A DNA stretch of 64,000 bases from Flagellimonas sp. 389 (GCF_018449435.1 NZ_JAHCMU010000018.1:1-64000); one strand, 5' to 3'; shown: positions 8,284 through 18,178, numbered from the stretch's first letter. The notes: a model not told the origin generated them from the sequence alone. A program made the numbers and translations.

Positions 8284-9921
8284 TTAGGATTGGACCTTTT
8301 GATGTCGGATATAAAAATTATCATCAAAAACCACTTTTTCGTTCTTTAGTTTTTCGGTTTTCCAGTCTTTTGATGGAAAAAGCCATTTTTCTTTTTCGTC
8401 CACAAAAACACGAACGGGCATATCAAAATCCTTGACAATATCCACATAGCGATATGTTATGGATTTGCCATCGAACTTGTACTCTAATTTTGGAATCATG
8501 GTAGTTCGTAGATATTGATTGAAGAAAGCAGAAAGGTCTTTTTTAGTCTTTTCGCTAATATAATTTTCAATCTGCTCTGTAGTTACGGTTTGGTGGTAGA
8601 ATTCTTCATTAAGGCCTCTAAGTGTTTTTCGCCACAATTCATCATCCTCTATCAATTGTCTTAACGTGTGTAGCATATTGGCACCTTTGTAATACATGTC
8701 ACCCGAACCTCTGGAATTTACATTGTACGTTCCAATTATAGGTTTATCGTTCTTGATATTGGCACGCGTTCCGATTACATATTCCGCCGAAGCCTTCTTT
8801 CCAAAATGATAATCCAGATACAGGTTTTCCGAATAAGCGGTGAATCCTTCGTGAATCCACATATCCGCAACATCCTTATAGGTAATGTTGTTTGCGAACC
8901 ATTCGTGGCCTGCTTCATGGATAATGATGAAATCAAATTTTAAACCCCATCCCGAACCTGACAGATCCCGACCCAGATATCCATTTTTGTATTGGTTGCC
9001 ATACGTTACGGAACTTTGGTGTTCCATCCCTAAATAAGGAACTTCCACCAATTTAAAACTATCCTCATAAAAGGGGTAGGGGCCAAACCAATGTTCAAAG
9101 GCCTCCATCATTAATGGAGCTTGTTTAAATTGCTCCTTTGCTTTTTCCAGGTTTTCCCTCAATACATAATAATCAAAATCCAAAGTGCCTTTTTCGCCTT
9201 TGTATTGTTCTCCAAAGTGCACATAGTCGCCAATATTTACGTTTACACCATAATTGTTGATGGGGTTGGATACAAACCAATCGTACAATTTATATCCTCC
9301 AAACTCATACTCATATTCTTCCCGTAGTCTACCATTGGCCACCGCCACTAAATCCTTTGGAACATCTATAGCAATACGCATGCTATCTACTTCGTCGTAC
9401 ATATGGTCTTTGTTTGGCCACCAAACACTGGCACCCAATCCTTGGCAAGAGGTGGCTACAAAAGGCTTTCCATTGCCATCTTTTTTCCATGAAAAACCAC
9501 CGTCCCATGGTGCTCTTACAGCTTTTTTAGGATAGCCCGAATATTGGACGTACAATTCGTTGAATTCTCCAGGTACCTGCTTTTTCTTTAGATGGATAAA
9601 GTGAGCGCTCCCGTAAGAGGAATAGTTTAAGTCTTCTTTGTCCTGCGATACGGCATCGATCTTCATGGGTTTTTGAAGGTCTATTTGAATGATATCGGAT
9701 TCTTCCAAAACCTTGTACCTGATGATATTGTAACCAGCTATAAACTCCTTATCGGGTTGCACTTTAATGTTGAGGTCGTAGTAGTTTAAATCCCACCAAG
9801 CTCTTTCCGGTGTAATGCTGCCTCTTAATGTATCACTTTTGGTGAAGTTTTGGGCATTTGCAATTGATACAACGTTTAGCACAAGTAGTATCAATAAAGT
9901 ATTCTGATTAATCTTTATCAT
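8284..9921 (-). CDS. Secreted M1-family metallopeptidase
   Basis: A 545-residue zinc aminopeptidase-type protein from ATG 9921 with a signal peptide ending IANAQ (about 24). The gluzincin motif HEAGHEW is near residue 335, followed by WIHEGFTAYSE that supplies the third zinc ligand. Upstream, a GMEHQSSVTYG segment corresponds to the exopeptidase GAMEN-type loop, here with GMEHQ, a common Bacteroidota variant. The N-terminal beta domain (about 40-230) is complete, but the long C-terminal ERAP-type domain is absent, as in compact M1 enzymes. It probably trims peptides in the periplasm or outside the cell, and the M28 peptidase gene lies directly upstream. Confidence 0.92.
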   Translation of the reverse strand: MIKINQNTLLILLVLNVVSIANAQNFTKSDTLRGSITPERAWWDLNYYDLNIKVQPDKEFIAGYNIIRYKVLEESDIIQIDLQKPMKIDAVSQDKEDLNYSSYGSAHFIHLKKKQVPGEFNELYVQYSGYPKKAVRAPWDGGFSWKKDGNGKPFVATSCQGLGASVWWPNKDHMYDEVDSMRIAIDVPKDLVAVANGRLREEYEYEFGGYKLYDWFVSNPINNYGVNVNIGDYVHFGEQYKGEKGTLDFDYYVLRENLEKAKEQFKQAPLMMEAFEHWFGPYPFYEDSFKLVEVPYLGMEHQSSVTYGNQYKNGYLGRDLSGSGWGLKFDFIIIHEAGHEWFANNITYKDVADMWIHEGFTAYSENLYLDYHFGKKASAEYVIGTRANIKNDKPIIGTYNVNSRGSGDMYYKGANMLHTLRQLIEDDELWRKTLRGLNEEFYHQTVTTEQIENYISEKTKKDLSAFFNQYLRTTMIPKLEYKFDGKSITYRYVDIVKDFDMPVRVFVDEKEKWLFPSKDWKTEKLKNEKVVFDDNFYIRHQKVQS

Positions 9922-9940
9922 TTCAAAATTTTTAAATTAT

Positions 9941-9957
9941 CCTTCGACAGGCCGAGG
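9941..9957. repeat. REP-like fragment CCTTCGACAGGCCGAGG
   Basis: This 17-mer between the M28 and M1 peptidase genes resembles the CCTTCGACTCCGCTCAGG-type core found twice inside purL (33579-33635). It looks like a single degenerate copy. Confidence 0.4.
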
Positions 9958-9989
9958 TTGACAATAATTGCAAGTTAAAATGAAACTTG

Positions 9990-11321
9990 TTATCTAAAAA
10001 CTGCATTAGGAAAAGTCACGGGACTTTCATGACCATCTTTTCCAACAGCGGCCACTCCAAAAAAATAATTGTCGATTACTATACCTTCAAGTACATGTCC
10101 TGTAAAGCCCTTCACGTATTTGTAATTGTCCCAAGTTGGCGAAGTAGTATCTCTCCAATAGACTTTATAACCAATTGCACCCTCAACTTTGTTCCACTTG
10201 AGTTTTGCTGATGGTTCTACAATACCACCAATCTCAACAGTGGTAGGAGCGGGGGGAGCCCAAGCGATGGATGCCAAATTTATGGCATTCACAGCTGTTA
10301 GTTTTTTGGCATATTCAAAGTTCACATGTTCCAAAACATCGCCGTAGGCAATTCCATTTTCTGTTCTAATATCTTGATGTTGCTGGGTATAGTTTTCGTG
10401 AGCTTCCATGATTCGGATTCCCGCAAAGCCAGCATCATTAAAAGGTCTATGGTGGCCACCACGTCCAAATCTATCCAAACGGTAAATGAGCATCGGGTTC
10501 ATCTCTGGCATATAGGTTTTTGTTGTTTTGTGAACATATCGTGCCAGCTGACGGGAAATCCCATCTACTTCGCCGCCATAAAAACGTCTTGCACGTCTTT
10601 GTTGCTCTGTTTCAGTTGGTGGTACAGGTTCTGAAAAAATTCTGAAATCCCGGTTACTGACCACACCATCAACTCCGGTAATATTACCTATCATATCATT
10701 GTTCAAGATTCCCACGATATCCCAGCCTTTCTCCTTTGCATAAGCCGCCAAGCCTTTGCCCCCATACAAGCCTTGTTCCTCTCCAGATAATCCAACATAA
10801 ATAATACTGCTTTCAAATTTGTATTTTGAAAGGACGCGAGCGGATTCTAGGGTACCTGCCATACCACTTGCATTATCGTTTGCACCGGGAGATTCTGATG
10901 TAAAATTATTGGGGTCGCTCACCCTGGAATCGATATCACCGCTCATGATGATAAAACGGTTTGGGTACTTGTTGCCACGTTGGATTGCAACTACGTTCAC
11001 GACCCAAACATCTTTGGTGATGCGCTGTCCATCTCCTTTTTTAACCAGGTCTTTTTGATAAAAAACCTCAAGGCAATTATCGCAGTTAGATGATGTTTTA
11101 TCAAATTCAGATTTTATCCACCTTCGGGCCGCTCCAATACCCTTGGTTTGGGAAATGGTATCGCTTAATGTATGCCTAGTGCCAAAATTTACAAGTGTGG
11201 TTACATCTTTTTCAATGCGCTCTGCCGATACATCATTTATAATATCATAGATTCTTATATCGGTTTGAGCGAAAAGTGACGATGTAAAAACAAAAAGTGA
11301 GGCTAGGAGTATGGATTTCAT
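9990..11321 (-). CDS. Secreted M28-family aminopeptidase with C-terminal Fn3-like domain
   Basis: A 443-residue protein with a signal peptide (to about 19, SLFAQ). The M28 zinc-ligand blocks are in order: MSGDIDSR (about 126), PGANDNASG, SGEEQGLYGG and NNDMIGN, with a late RPFNDAGFAG-type His/Asp region preceded by HH. The last 95 residues (from about 349, PPAPTTVEIGG) form a fibronectin type III-like domain with a YKVYWRDT strand. The expected role is secreted aminopeptidase activity on small peptides. It is transcribed with the M1 peptidase and lies 39 bp downstream of the propeller gene, so the block looks like a peptide-processing operon. Confidence 0.9.
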   Translation of the reverse strand: MKSILLASLFVFTSSLFAQTDIRIYDIINDVSAERIEKDVTTLVNFGTRHTLSDTISQTKGIGAARRWIKSEFDKTSSNCDNCLEVFYQKDLVKKGDGQRITKDVWVVNVVAIQRGNKYPNRFIIMSGDIDSRVSDPNNFTSESPGANDNASGMAGTLESARVLSKYKFESSIIYVGLSGEEQGLYGGKGLAAYAKEKGWDIVGILNNDMIGNITGVDGVVSNRDFRIFSEPVPPTETEQQRRARRFYGGEVDGISRQLARYVHKTTKTYMPEMNPMLIYRLDRFGRGGHHRPFNDAGFAGIRIMEAHENYTQQHQDIRTENGIAYGDVLEHVNFEYAKKLTAVNAINLASIAWAPPAPTTVEIGGIVEPSAKLKWNKVEGAIGYKVYWRDTTSPTWDNYKYVKGFTGHVLEGIVIDNYFFGVAAVGKDGHESPVTFPNAVFR

Positions 11322-11360
11322 TTTTAAGTGAATTACGTAAGTGTTGAATTGGAATGCAAT

Positions 11361-12551
11361 TTATCGTAAAAAGGTTACTTTGGCAATTTTACCATTTTCT
11401 ACCTCGTAAATTGCAACAGCGCTGAAGTTGGAGCCGTTTGCAGTAATATATTCTTCATCTATCACCTTGTTGCCAATTACTATTCTGTTTTTGATTTGGC
11501 AGTTGAGGTCTGGGGTATTTTCAAAATAAGAATGGTAGCTTTCTTTCATCTTATTTTGCCCTTCCATGAACAAAGTATTTGGATATTCATAGAGTTTTAC
11601 ATTCTCCGAATAGGTATCCATGAAGGCTTGGATGTCTCTGGCATTGTAAGCATCGATTTGTTTTTGAACAATGTTTGCAGGGGATTCTTCGGCTACAAAA
11701 GCCAAACGGTTTCCTGCTGGATTTACGGCAATACGACTGATGTTATTGATTTCATCCTGTTTAAAAGTGATAACGGGTTGCCAATTAATGTCCAGGCTTG
11801 TATCATATTTTAGAACCGACTTTTCTGCCCCTGCCAAAATAATAGTACTGTTCAACCAGCACATATCCTCGGCATTTTTGTAGGTATTCGTTATTTTTTT
11901 TGTGGCTCCAGAAACTGGATTTAAGGATTTTATCTCCCAAACTTCTTTTTCTTTACTGATATAGCTTATCAAATCCGAATCGGGAATTTTCCAAAGACTA
12001 CGACCTACATTCTTTTGAAAGGTCTGGTTTGTGCCATCTTTTAGGTTGTTTACCACCAAATCCATACGGCCTTCGACCAAAATGGTTGAAACTAAAATAT
12101 GGTCATTGTACCATACGTGATACCCTACTTTTAAATCCTTTAAAATTTCTTTGGAGTCTCCTGTTTGGATATCGTATTCGTACAACCGTTGCAGTCCATC
12201 CAAATCTAACCGAATGGCAGAAATAGCTTTCTTGTTTGGAACTTTTAACGGGGAATATTCACTACCATCAGGTGTGTTGGTAATCCAAGACGTGGTGCTG
12301 CCCGCTTCGATATTGAATCTCAGAATATCGGTTTGATTATTTCTGGTTGCCGAATAGACTACGGTATTATCGTTCAAAAATGATGGTTGATTATCGTAAC
12401 CATCATTATTGGAAATATTTTTTGGATTGGATAAAACGGGTTCACCTCCTTTTATCTCTAAATCAAAAAGGTAAACGTCCGTGTTTGTCTGTCCCTGTAT
12501 AGCACAGCTCATAAATAAAAACAGTGTGAGTACAGAAAATAACTGCTTCAT
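11361..12551 (-). CDS. Secreted beta-propeller protein fused to a SnoaL/NTF2-like domain
   Basis: 396 residues from ATG 12551. The start overlaps the stop of the trehalose gene as ATGA, indicating translational coupling. The N-terminus is a signal peptide or lipoprotein signal (FLFMSCAIQGQ, with Cys 16 a possible lipobox cysteine). Residues about 25-290 have TolB/WD40-like blades (NNTVVYSATRNNQTDILRFN, LVVNNLKDGTNQTF). Residues about 290-396 form a SnoaL-like domain (IDAYNARDIQAFMDTYSENV, then AVAIYEVENGKIAKVTF). A propeller joined to SnoaL is uncommon. Its function is unknown, and the coupling to trehalose synthesis may be only positional. Confidence 0.8.
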   Translation of the reverse strand: MKQLFSVLTLFLFMSCAIQGQTNTDVYLFDLEIKGGEPVLSNPKNISNNDGYDNQPSFLNDNTVVYSATRNNQTDILRFNIEAGSTTSWITNTPDGSEYSPLKVPNKKAISAIRLDLDGLQRLYEYDIQTGDSKEILKDLKVGYHVWYNDHILVSTILVEGRMDLVVNNLKDGTNQTFQKNVGRSLWKIPDSDLISYISKEKEVWEIKSLNPVSGATKKITNTYKNAEDMCWLNSTIILAGAEKSVLKYDTSLDINWQPVITFKQDEINNISRIAVNPAGNRLAFVAEESPANIVQKQIDAYNARDIQAFMDTYSENVKLYEYPNTLFMEGQNKMKESYHSYFENTPDLNCQIKNRIVIGNKVIDEEYITANGSNFSAVAIYEVENGKIAKVTFLR

Positions 12552-14749
12552 TCAATTAATCTATTAAGTAAGTTCCTAACTCTTTTTGTGTTTTCCACAT
12601 GGTACTTTGCCTGGGTTTTCTTAAGTCCCACTTTTATGGTTACAGAAGATTGAGGCAGCTCTTGGAACATAAATTCATCTGTCCAATCATCTCCAATGGC
12701 CATAATAAAATCATAATCATCTTCCCCTAACATGCGTACTGAGGCCCTTCCTTTGTTCACGTTGCTACTCTTGACCTCCATTACTTTATTACCGTTCAAA
12801 ACACTAATATCGTCATTGCCAATGAGACTGGTCAGTACCGTATTTAGCTCTGTTGCTCGTTTAGTGCCAAAATCAGGATCGGTATTTCTATAATGCCATG
12901 CTAAGGAATAATTCTTTTCTTCAATGAAAGAACCTGGGGTTCTATCTACAAAAGATTCAAGGACCGGTTTTATTTTCTCCATCCATTCTCCCTTTACTTT
13001 TTCTAGAAGTTTAAATTCTTCGCCATTTCTTGAAATCCAGACGCCATGTTCAACGATCATATTGTATTTTTTAGAGAGGAACCATTTGGAGAACGTTTGC
13101 TTGTCCCTACCACTAATAAGAAATAAGGTTGTATTCTCTTGGTTGTGCAACTTATCCAGTAGGGTGTAAAGTTCATCATCTGGGGAAGCTTTTTGTGGGT
13201 CTTTATGAAAACCCACAAGTGTACCGTCATAATCTAGAAATAAGAGTCTTTTTTTTGCGTTGTTGTAATCCTTTTGGATTTGACTTAGAATATTATCCGA
13301 CATTTTTTGGGATACAAAAGTTTCGTTCTCTTCACTCTTGGCGTTTAAAGCGCTCATAAACTCATTGGCCCAGACCTCTACATTGTATCGTTCCAGTCGT
13401 TTTTGTAAAAATGTGTTACGTGATATTTGCTCTTCTTTGGGCATTTTTAGCGCGGTGACCAAGGTATCTGCTTGTTGTTCAAAGTTATTCGGATTAATAA
13501 GTAATGCTTCATTCATTTCATTCGCAGAACCCGCCATTTCACTTAAGATCAAAACACCGGTTTTATCCGTACGTGTAGCAATATATTCTTTGGCGACCAA
13601 ATTCATGCCATCACGAAGAGGCGTTAACCATGCGATATCGCTTGAGGCATATAGGTCAATAAGGTTTTCAAAAGGCAAGGAACGATAGAAATACCAGATT
13701 GGGGTCCAATTAACGGTTGATAGTTCCCCATTGATTCTACCTACCAATTCATCAATTTCCCTTTTTAATAATTGGTATTGCGGTACATTGGATCTGGAAG
13801 GAACGGCTAGAATGATAAGGCGTACTTTTTCCTTATATTCAGGATACTTGGTCAGAAAATATTCAAAAGCGTTTATGCGTTTTGCAATACCCTTACTGTA
13901 ATCCAAACGATCTATGGATAAGATGAGTTTGGTACCAGGAGCAGATTCTTTATGGCTGTTCAATTTTTTCTGTAGGTCTGAATCAAACCCATTGGAATCA
14001 TGTTTTTTAGCGGCGTTTGCAAATTTTTTATAGTCTATTCCCATAGGGAAAGAGTCCACCTTTATGACCCTGTTCTCCAAATACACATCATTGAAACTAA
14101 CATCTAAGCCTAGTAATCTTCGTACAGAACTTAAAAAATGCCGCTCATAATCGTACGTATGGAAACCGATAAGGTCAGAGCCCAATAATCCCTCCAGCAC
14201 TTCTTCTCGCCAAGGCAGTGTCCTGAAAATTTCATAAGATGGAAAAGGAATGTGCAAAAAGAAACCAATCGAAGTATTTGGGCGTTTTTCGCGAACCATT
14301 TGGGGAACCAACATCAATTGATAATCATGTACCCAAATAGTATCATCTTCATTTGATTTTTCTATAATGGCATCTGCAAATTTTTGGTTAACCGATTTGT
14401 AGGTATTCCAAAACTCCAATTCAAACTCGGTATATTCCGAAAAATAGTGGAACAATGGCCAGACCGTTCTATTGCTAAATCCAAAATAGAAGCCTTCAAT
14501 TTCATTTTCCGTGAGTTTAACTTTGGCGCAACTATGCTTCTCCAAGGCTTTATCTATTTCATTTTCAAGGGCAACGGGAGTTTCCTCGTCCGTAAGGCCA
14601 GACCAACCGATCCACAGGCTTTCTCCGCCACTATGAACGGATTTCATACCAGTGGCCAAACCACCAACACTGGGCGTCGCATTTATACTTCCGTTGCTAA
14701 TTTGTAATTGAACTGGTAAGCGATTTGAGATTATGATAGTTTTGCCCAT
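12548..14749 (-). CDS. otsA/otsB: Bifunctional trehalose-6-phosphate synthase/phosphatase
   Basis: A 733-residue fusion. Residues about 1-465 are a GT20 synthase: VGGLATGM (nucleotide loop), WVHDYQLMLVPQ, GFHTYDYERHFLS, SIDRLDYSKGI and RDGMNLVAKEY are all present. Residues about 490-730 are a HAD phosphatase with LDYDGTLVG (near 505, nucleophile Asp), SGRDK and GDDWTDEFMF. It therefore makes trehalose from UDP- (or ADP-) glucose and glucose-6-phosphate in two steps in the cytoplasm, for osmotic and stress protection. Its 3' end overlaps the propeller-SnoaL gene by 4 bp. A GH15 gene starts divergently 105 bp away. Confidence 0.96.
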   Translation of the reverse strand: MGKTIIISNRLPVQLQISNGSINATPSVGGLATGMKSVHSGGESLWIGWSGLTDEETPVALENEIDKALEKHSCAKVKLTENEIEGFYFGFSNRTVWPLFHYFSEYTEFELEFWNTYKSVNQKFADAIIEKSNEDDTIWVHDYQLMLVPQMVREKRPNTSIGFFLHIPFPSYEIFRTLPWREEVLEGLLGSDLIGFHTYDYERHFLSSVRRLLGLDVSFNDVYLENRVIKVDSFPMGIDYKKFANAAKKHDSNGFDSDLQKKLNSHKESAPGTKLILSIDRLDYSKGIAKRINAFEYFLTKYPEYKEKVRLIILAVPSRSNVPQYQLLKREIDELVGRINGELSTVNWTPIWYFYRSLPFENLIDLYASSDIAWLTPLRDGMNLVAKEYIATRTDKTGVLILSEMAGSANEMNEALLINPNNFEQQADTLVTALKMPKEEQISRNTFLQKRLERYNVEVWANEFMSALNAKSEENETFVSQKMSDNILSQIQKDYNNAKKRLLFLDYDGTLVGFHKDPQKASPDDELYTLLDKLHNQENTTLFLISGRDKQTFSKWFLSKKYNMIVEHGVWISRNGEEFKLLEKVKGEWMEKIKPVLESFVDRTPGSFIEEKNYSLAWHYRNTDPDFGTKRATELNTVLTSLIGNDDISVLNGNKVMEVKSSNVNKGRASVRMLGEDDYDFIMAIGDDWTDEFMFQELPQSSVTIKVGLKKTQAKYHVENTKRVRNLLNRLIE

Positions 14750-14854
14750 AAAATGAATGCGTTTGCCGTATTTTACTATTTAATTTCTTTAAATTTCGAC
14801 AAATTGAACCGTAAAAACAATTTGACAAGACTTCTTTTAGAAGATATTTAGCCT
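14750..14854. promoter_or_regulatory. Divergent promoter region between otsA/otsB and GH15 genes
   Basis: The 105-bp A/T-rich spacer must serve both genes. On the plus strand a TTTG at 14821-14824 stands 20 bp before TATTTAGC (14845-14852), a weak fit to the Bacteroidota -33/-7 pattern that would put transcription start almost at the ATG (14855). No clear minus-strand element was found. The assignment is weak. Confidence 0.35.
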
Positions 14855-16654
14855 ATGGATAATTTAAACTATGGAATTATAGGAAATTGTAGGAGTGCGG
14901 CCCTAATTTCGAAAGATGGGTCTTTGGACTGGTGCTGTCTGCCCCAATTTGATTCAACTTCCGTATTTGCAAAGCTTTTGGACAATGAAAAGGGAGGAAG
15001 TTTCGAAATTAAAACGGATAGCGATTACGAAATACAACAAGAATACCACAGAAACACGGCCATTTTAGTGACTAGGTACTCCGACGGCGACAATACCTTT
15101 GAAGTGCATGATTTTATGCCGAGGTATTACAAGCTTACAGGCAAATACAATGCCCCGCCAGAGATTGTACGTTATTTGAAATATATATCTGGCTCACCAA
15201 AACTTAGAGTACTCTATAATCCTAAGCTAGAATATGCCCAGGGGCAGACCACCAATCACGCTAAAACTGATTTCATTGTCAGCCTGACCAGTAAGAAAAA
15301 GTTCGATACCCTGTTTTTATATACTTCTTTTGATAAGAATGCGGTATTGGATGGAAAGGAAATAGCATTAAAGGAAGATGGGTACTTTCTGATATGTTAC
15401 AACGAAAAGATTTTAAGGCCAACTACGGAGAAAATGTCGTTGGAGTTGGAACGCACCAAAACTTATTGGTTGGATTGGGCTGATAGAACCCCAACCTATA
15501 AGCAGTTCAATAAAGAAATCATAAGAAGTGCGATTACCCTTAAAATGCTGACCTATGATAAAACAGGTGCTGTTTTGGCAGCAGCTACTACATCTTTACC
15601 AGAAACTATAGGCGAAGTTCGCAATTGGGACTATCGTTTTTGCTGGATACGTGATGCCTCTATGGTAATTAAAGTAGTCTCTGAGCTTGGACATAGAAAC
15701 TCCGCTAAAAGGTATTTGCAGTTTATTATTGATTTGATGCCGGACAAAGACGAAAAGCTTCAGATTATGTATGGCATTAATAAAGAGAAAAAGCTTACTG
15801 AACATACCTTGGACCATTTGGATGGGTACAAAGGTTCCAAACCTGTTCGCATTGGTAATGCGGCTTACATGCAAAAGCAAAATGATATCTATGGCATTCT
15901 AATGGATGTGATTTACGAGCAATTGGTGAAGTTTAGCAATGACATAGAAAATGGGGAAGAGTTGTGGAGCATTACCAAAGGAATTGTTTGGATTGTAAGC
16001 AAACACTGGAGAGAACCCGACAAAGGCATCTGGGAGTTTAGGGAAGAGGACAGGCACTTTACATTCTCCAAAGTACTGTGCTGGGTGGCAATAGATAGGG
16101 CGATAAAAGTGGCCAGGATTTTTGGAAAAGAGCGAAAAATTGAAAAATGGACTGCTTTGGAACAAGAAATGAAAGCGGATATTCATGAAAATGCATGGAA
16201 CAATGAGGTCAATGCATTTGTACAATCCTACGGTTCCAATCATTTAGATGCTTCTGTGCTGTTGATGGAATCTTATGGTTTTATACATGCCAAAGACCCA
16301 AAATTTGTGAGCACGGTCAAAGCAATTGAAACAGATTTAAGCAATGATGGATTGCTCTATCGGTATAAAAATGAAGATGATTTTGGATTGCCCTCATCGT
16401 CGTTTACCATTTGCACCTTTTGGTTCATCAACAGCCTGTTCAAAATAGGAGAGGAGGAGAAAGCCTTGGAACATTTTGAACGATTATTGGGGTATAGTAA
16501 TCATTTGGGTCTCTTTAGTGAAGATATCGATTTTAAGACAAAGCGTTTGTTGGGTAATTTTCCACAGGCGTATTCACATTTGGCGCTAATAGAATGTGCT
16601 ATCAACTTTTCGCGTAAGAAAAATGAGGAAAAAATATTGGAATCTATCGGTTGA
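14855..16654 (+). CDS. GH15-family glucosidase (glucoamylase/trehalase-like)
   Basis: A 599-residue protein with the GH15 opening YGIIGNCRSAALISKDGSLDW and CCLPQFDS. A beta-sandwich domain (to about 215) is followed by an (alpha/alpha)6 barrel with the signature NWDYRFCWIRDASM (near 255). There is no signal peptide, so it is cytoplasmic. Family members act on starch oligosaccharides or, in some bacteria, on trehalose. Placement divergent from the trehalose synthase favours trehalose turnover (inference). The last 11 bp overlap the 3' end of the convergent decarboxylase gene. Confidence 0.9.
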   Translation: MDNLNYGIIGNCRSAALISKDGSLDWCCLPQFDSTSVFAKLLDNEKGGSFEIKTDSDYEIQQEYHRNTAILVTRYSDGDNTFEVHDFMPRYYKLTGKYNAPPEIVRYLKYISGSPKLRVLYNPKLEYAQGQTTNHAKTDFIVSLTSKKKFDTLFLYTSFDKNAVLDGKEIALKEDGYFLICYNEKILRPTTEKMSLELERTKTYWLDWADRTPTYKQFNKEIIRSAITLKMLTYDKTGAVLAAATTSLPETIGEVRNWDYRFCWIRDASMVIKVVSELGHRNSAKRYLQFIIDLMPDKDEKLQIMYGINKEKKLTEHTLDHLDGYKGSKPVRIGNAAYMQKQNDIYGILMDVIYEQLVKFSNDIENGEELWSITKGIVWIVSKHWREPDKGIWEFREEDRHFTFSKVLCWVAIDRAIKVARIFGKERKIEKWTALEQEMKADIHENAWNNEVNAFVQSYGSNHLDASVLLMESYGFIHAKDPKFVSTVKAIETDLSNDGLLYRYKNEDDFGLPSSSFTICTFWFINSLFKIGEEEKALEHFERLLGYSNHLGLFSEDIDFKTKRLLGNFPQAYSHLALIECAINFSRKKNEEKILESIG

Positions 16655-18092
16655 TCTTAACAGCTAGTAACTCCATGGCACTTACTTTGATTTTTTTTAG
16701 TAGCAAGTTTAGATGGTCTAAGGTCGTGAACGGGTTCATCAAAGTTGTCCTTAGATAGTGTATCCCATTAAGTTTGGTCTGCACTAAATAGAATTCACCA
16801 TCTTCCAATAGTTCTTTGCGGATAGACTGATTCAAATGGTTTAATTCTTCAGGGGAAAGTTTATCGTCTACATATCTAAAACATAAGATATTGGACATAG
16901 GGTTGGTCGCGATTTCAAAATTGGTTTCCTTTAAAATCATTTCCGAAAATTCCTGTGCCAAATCATATTGACGGGTCACATAGGTATCAAATGCTTGTTC
17001 CCCGTACATTTTCAACAGAATGAACCAGTGCATGCACATCATGTTTTTGGTGCATTCAAAGGTTCTTCGTCCACTGTTGTACCATTCGTCTTCTTCGGTA
17101 TCGTTTAACAGGTAATCGGCTTTTTGACTAAAGGTATGATTGGAATGTGTTCTATTCTTAAACAGTAGGGCCGTAGTTATTGTCGGCATCATCATCATCT
17201 TATGACCATCAATGACCATGGAATCTGCGTTCTCTACACCCTTAAGGAGATACTTGTATTTTTTGGAAAATATGGCTGCTCCGCCATGGGCGCCGTCCAC
17301 ATGAAACCAGAGATTATATTTCTGGGCAAATTCTTGAATGGCCTCCAAATTGTCATAAGCACCTGTTGCGGTCGAAGGAGCACTGCCCACGATAGCGAAT
17401 ATTGTTATACCTTTTGAAATACTTTCTTGGTAATAGGCTTCCAATTGATCGGTATCCATGGCAAAGTTTTTAGCAGCGGGAACTTTTATAATGCCTTTTT
17501 CACCCAATCCCATAATTTTTGCAGCCCTATCCACACAATAATGGGCTTCTTCGCAAACTAGGATTCCCAATGGTTGGGTGTGCCCTTCGTTCCAAACATC
17601 ATGTGCTACCTTGGCTTTTCTTGCAGCAAGTAAAGCAGTGAGGTTGGCCAAAGTTCCGCCTGAAGTCAAAAAACCCCCTGATTTTGAATCGTACCCAATT
17701 GTTTTACATAATTTTTCTGTTACTATACGTTCAATCGCATTTGGTGACATTCCCATTTCGTACACTGCCATGCCATTGTTCAAAAGATTACCGAGCATAC
17801 CTGTTAATACGGTTATTGGTGCCGTTACACCAACTTGATGGCCAACATATTTTGGGTGATGCGTATGCGTAGTCCTTTTTAGGATTTGATTGAAAAAGTC
17901 GTTTTCATCTCCATTCTCCATAAACTCTTTCCAGAAATCGAGTTCGTCTTCAGGTTCGTTCCAGTTTATGGTTTTTTGGTTAATACCAGAAGTTGTATCG
18001 TCAAGATGTGATTTGATTTCATTTAAAAGGGCTATTCCTTTCTCTAGAAAATCTTCCGGATCGTATATTTTTTTAAACAGTGATGGTTTCAT
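16644..18092 (-). CDS. PLP-dependent group II amino-acid decarboxylase
   Basis: A 482-residue fold-type I PLP enzyme. GGFLTSGGTLANLTAL supplies phosphate-binding contacts, HVDGAHGGA the Asp that pairs with the pyridine nitrogen, and MVIDGHKMMMMP the Schiff-base lysine (about 298). The closest families are glutamate, aspartate 1- and L-2,4-diaminobutyrate decarboxylases; the substrate cannot be read from the sequence. The gene is read after the terminator at 18131-18155, so it has its own promoter, and it overlaps the GH15 gene tail-to-tail by 11 bp. Confidence 0.88.
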   Translation of the reverse strand: MKPSLFKKIYDPEDFLEKGIALLNEIKSHLDDTTSGINQKTINWNEPEDELDFWKEFMENGDENDFFNQILKRTTHTHHPKYVGHQVGVTAPITVLTGMLGNLLNNGMAVYEMGMSPNAIERIVTEKLCKTIGYDSKSGGFLTSGGTLANLTALLAARKAKVAHDVWNEGHTQPLGILVCEEAHYCVDRAAKIMGLGEKGIIKVPAAKNFAMDTDQLEAYYQESISKGITIFAIVGSAPSTATGAYDNLEAIQEFAQKYNLWFHVDGAHGGAAIFSKKYKYLLKGVENADSMVIDGHKMMMMPTITTALLFKNRTHSNHTFSQKADYLLNDTEEDEWYNSGRRTFECTKNMMCMHWFILLKMYGEQAFDTYVTRQYDLAQEFSEMILKETNFEIATNPMSNILCFRYVDDKLSPEELNHLNQSIRKELLEDGEFYLVQTKLNGIHYLRTTLMNPFTTLDHLNLLLKKIKVSAMELLAVKINR

Positions 18093-18125
18093 TATTTAAA
18101 TGTAGTTTCTATAAAGGTTGTAACC

Positions 18126-18160
18126 AAAAAAACCTTCCGGTAGATCCGGAAGGTTTTTTA
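18126..18160. terminator. Strong Rho-independent terminator after the DUF3829 gene
   Basis: AACCTTCCGG (18131-18140) pairs perfectly with CCGGAAGGTT (18146-18155) around a 5-nt loop. It has an A run on the left and a T run on the right, so it can work on both strands. It lies 19 bp downstream of the DUF3829 stop. Confidence 0.9.
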
Positions 18161-18178
18161 ACAATAGGGTTAGGGTTT

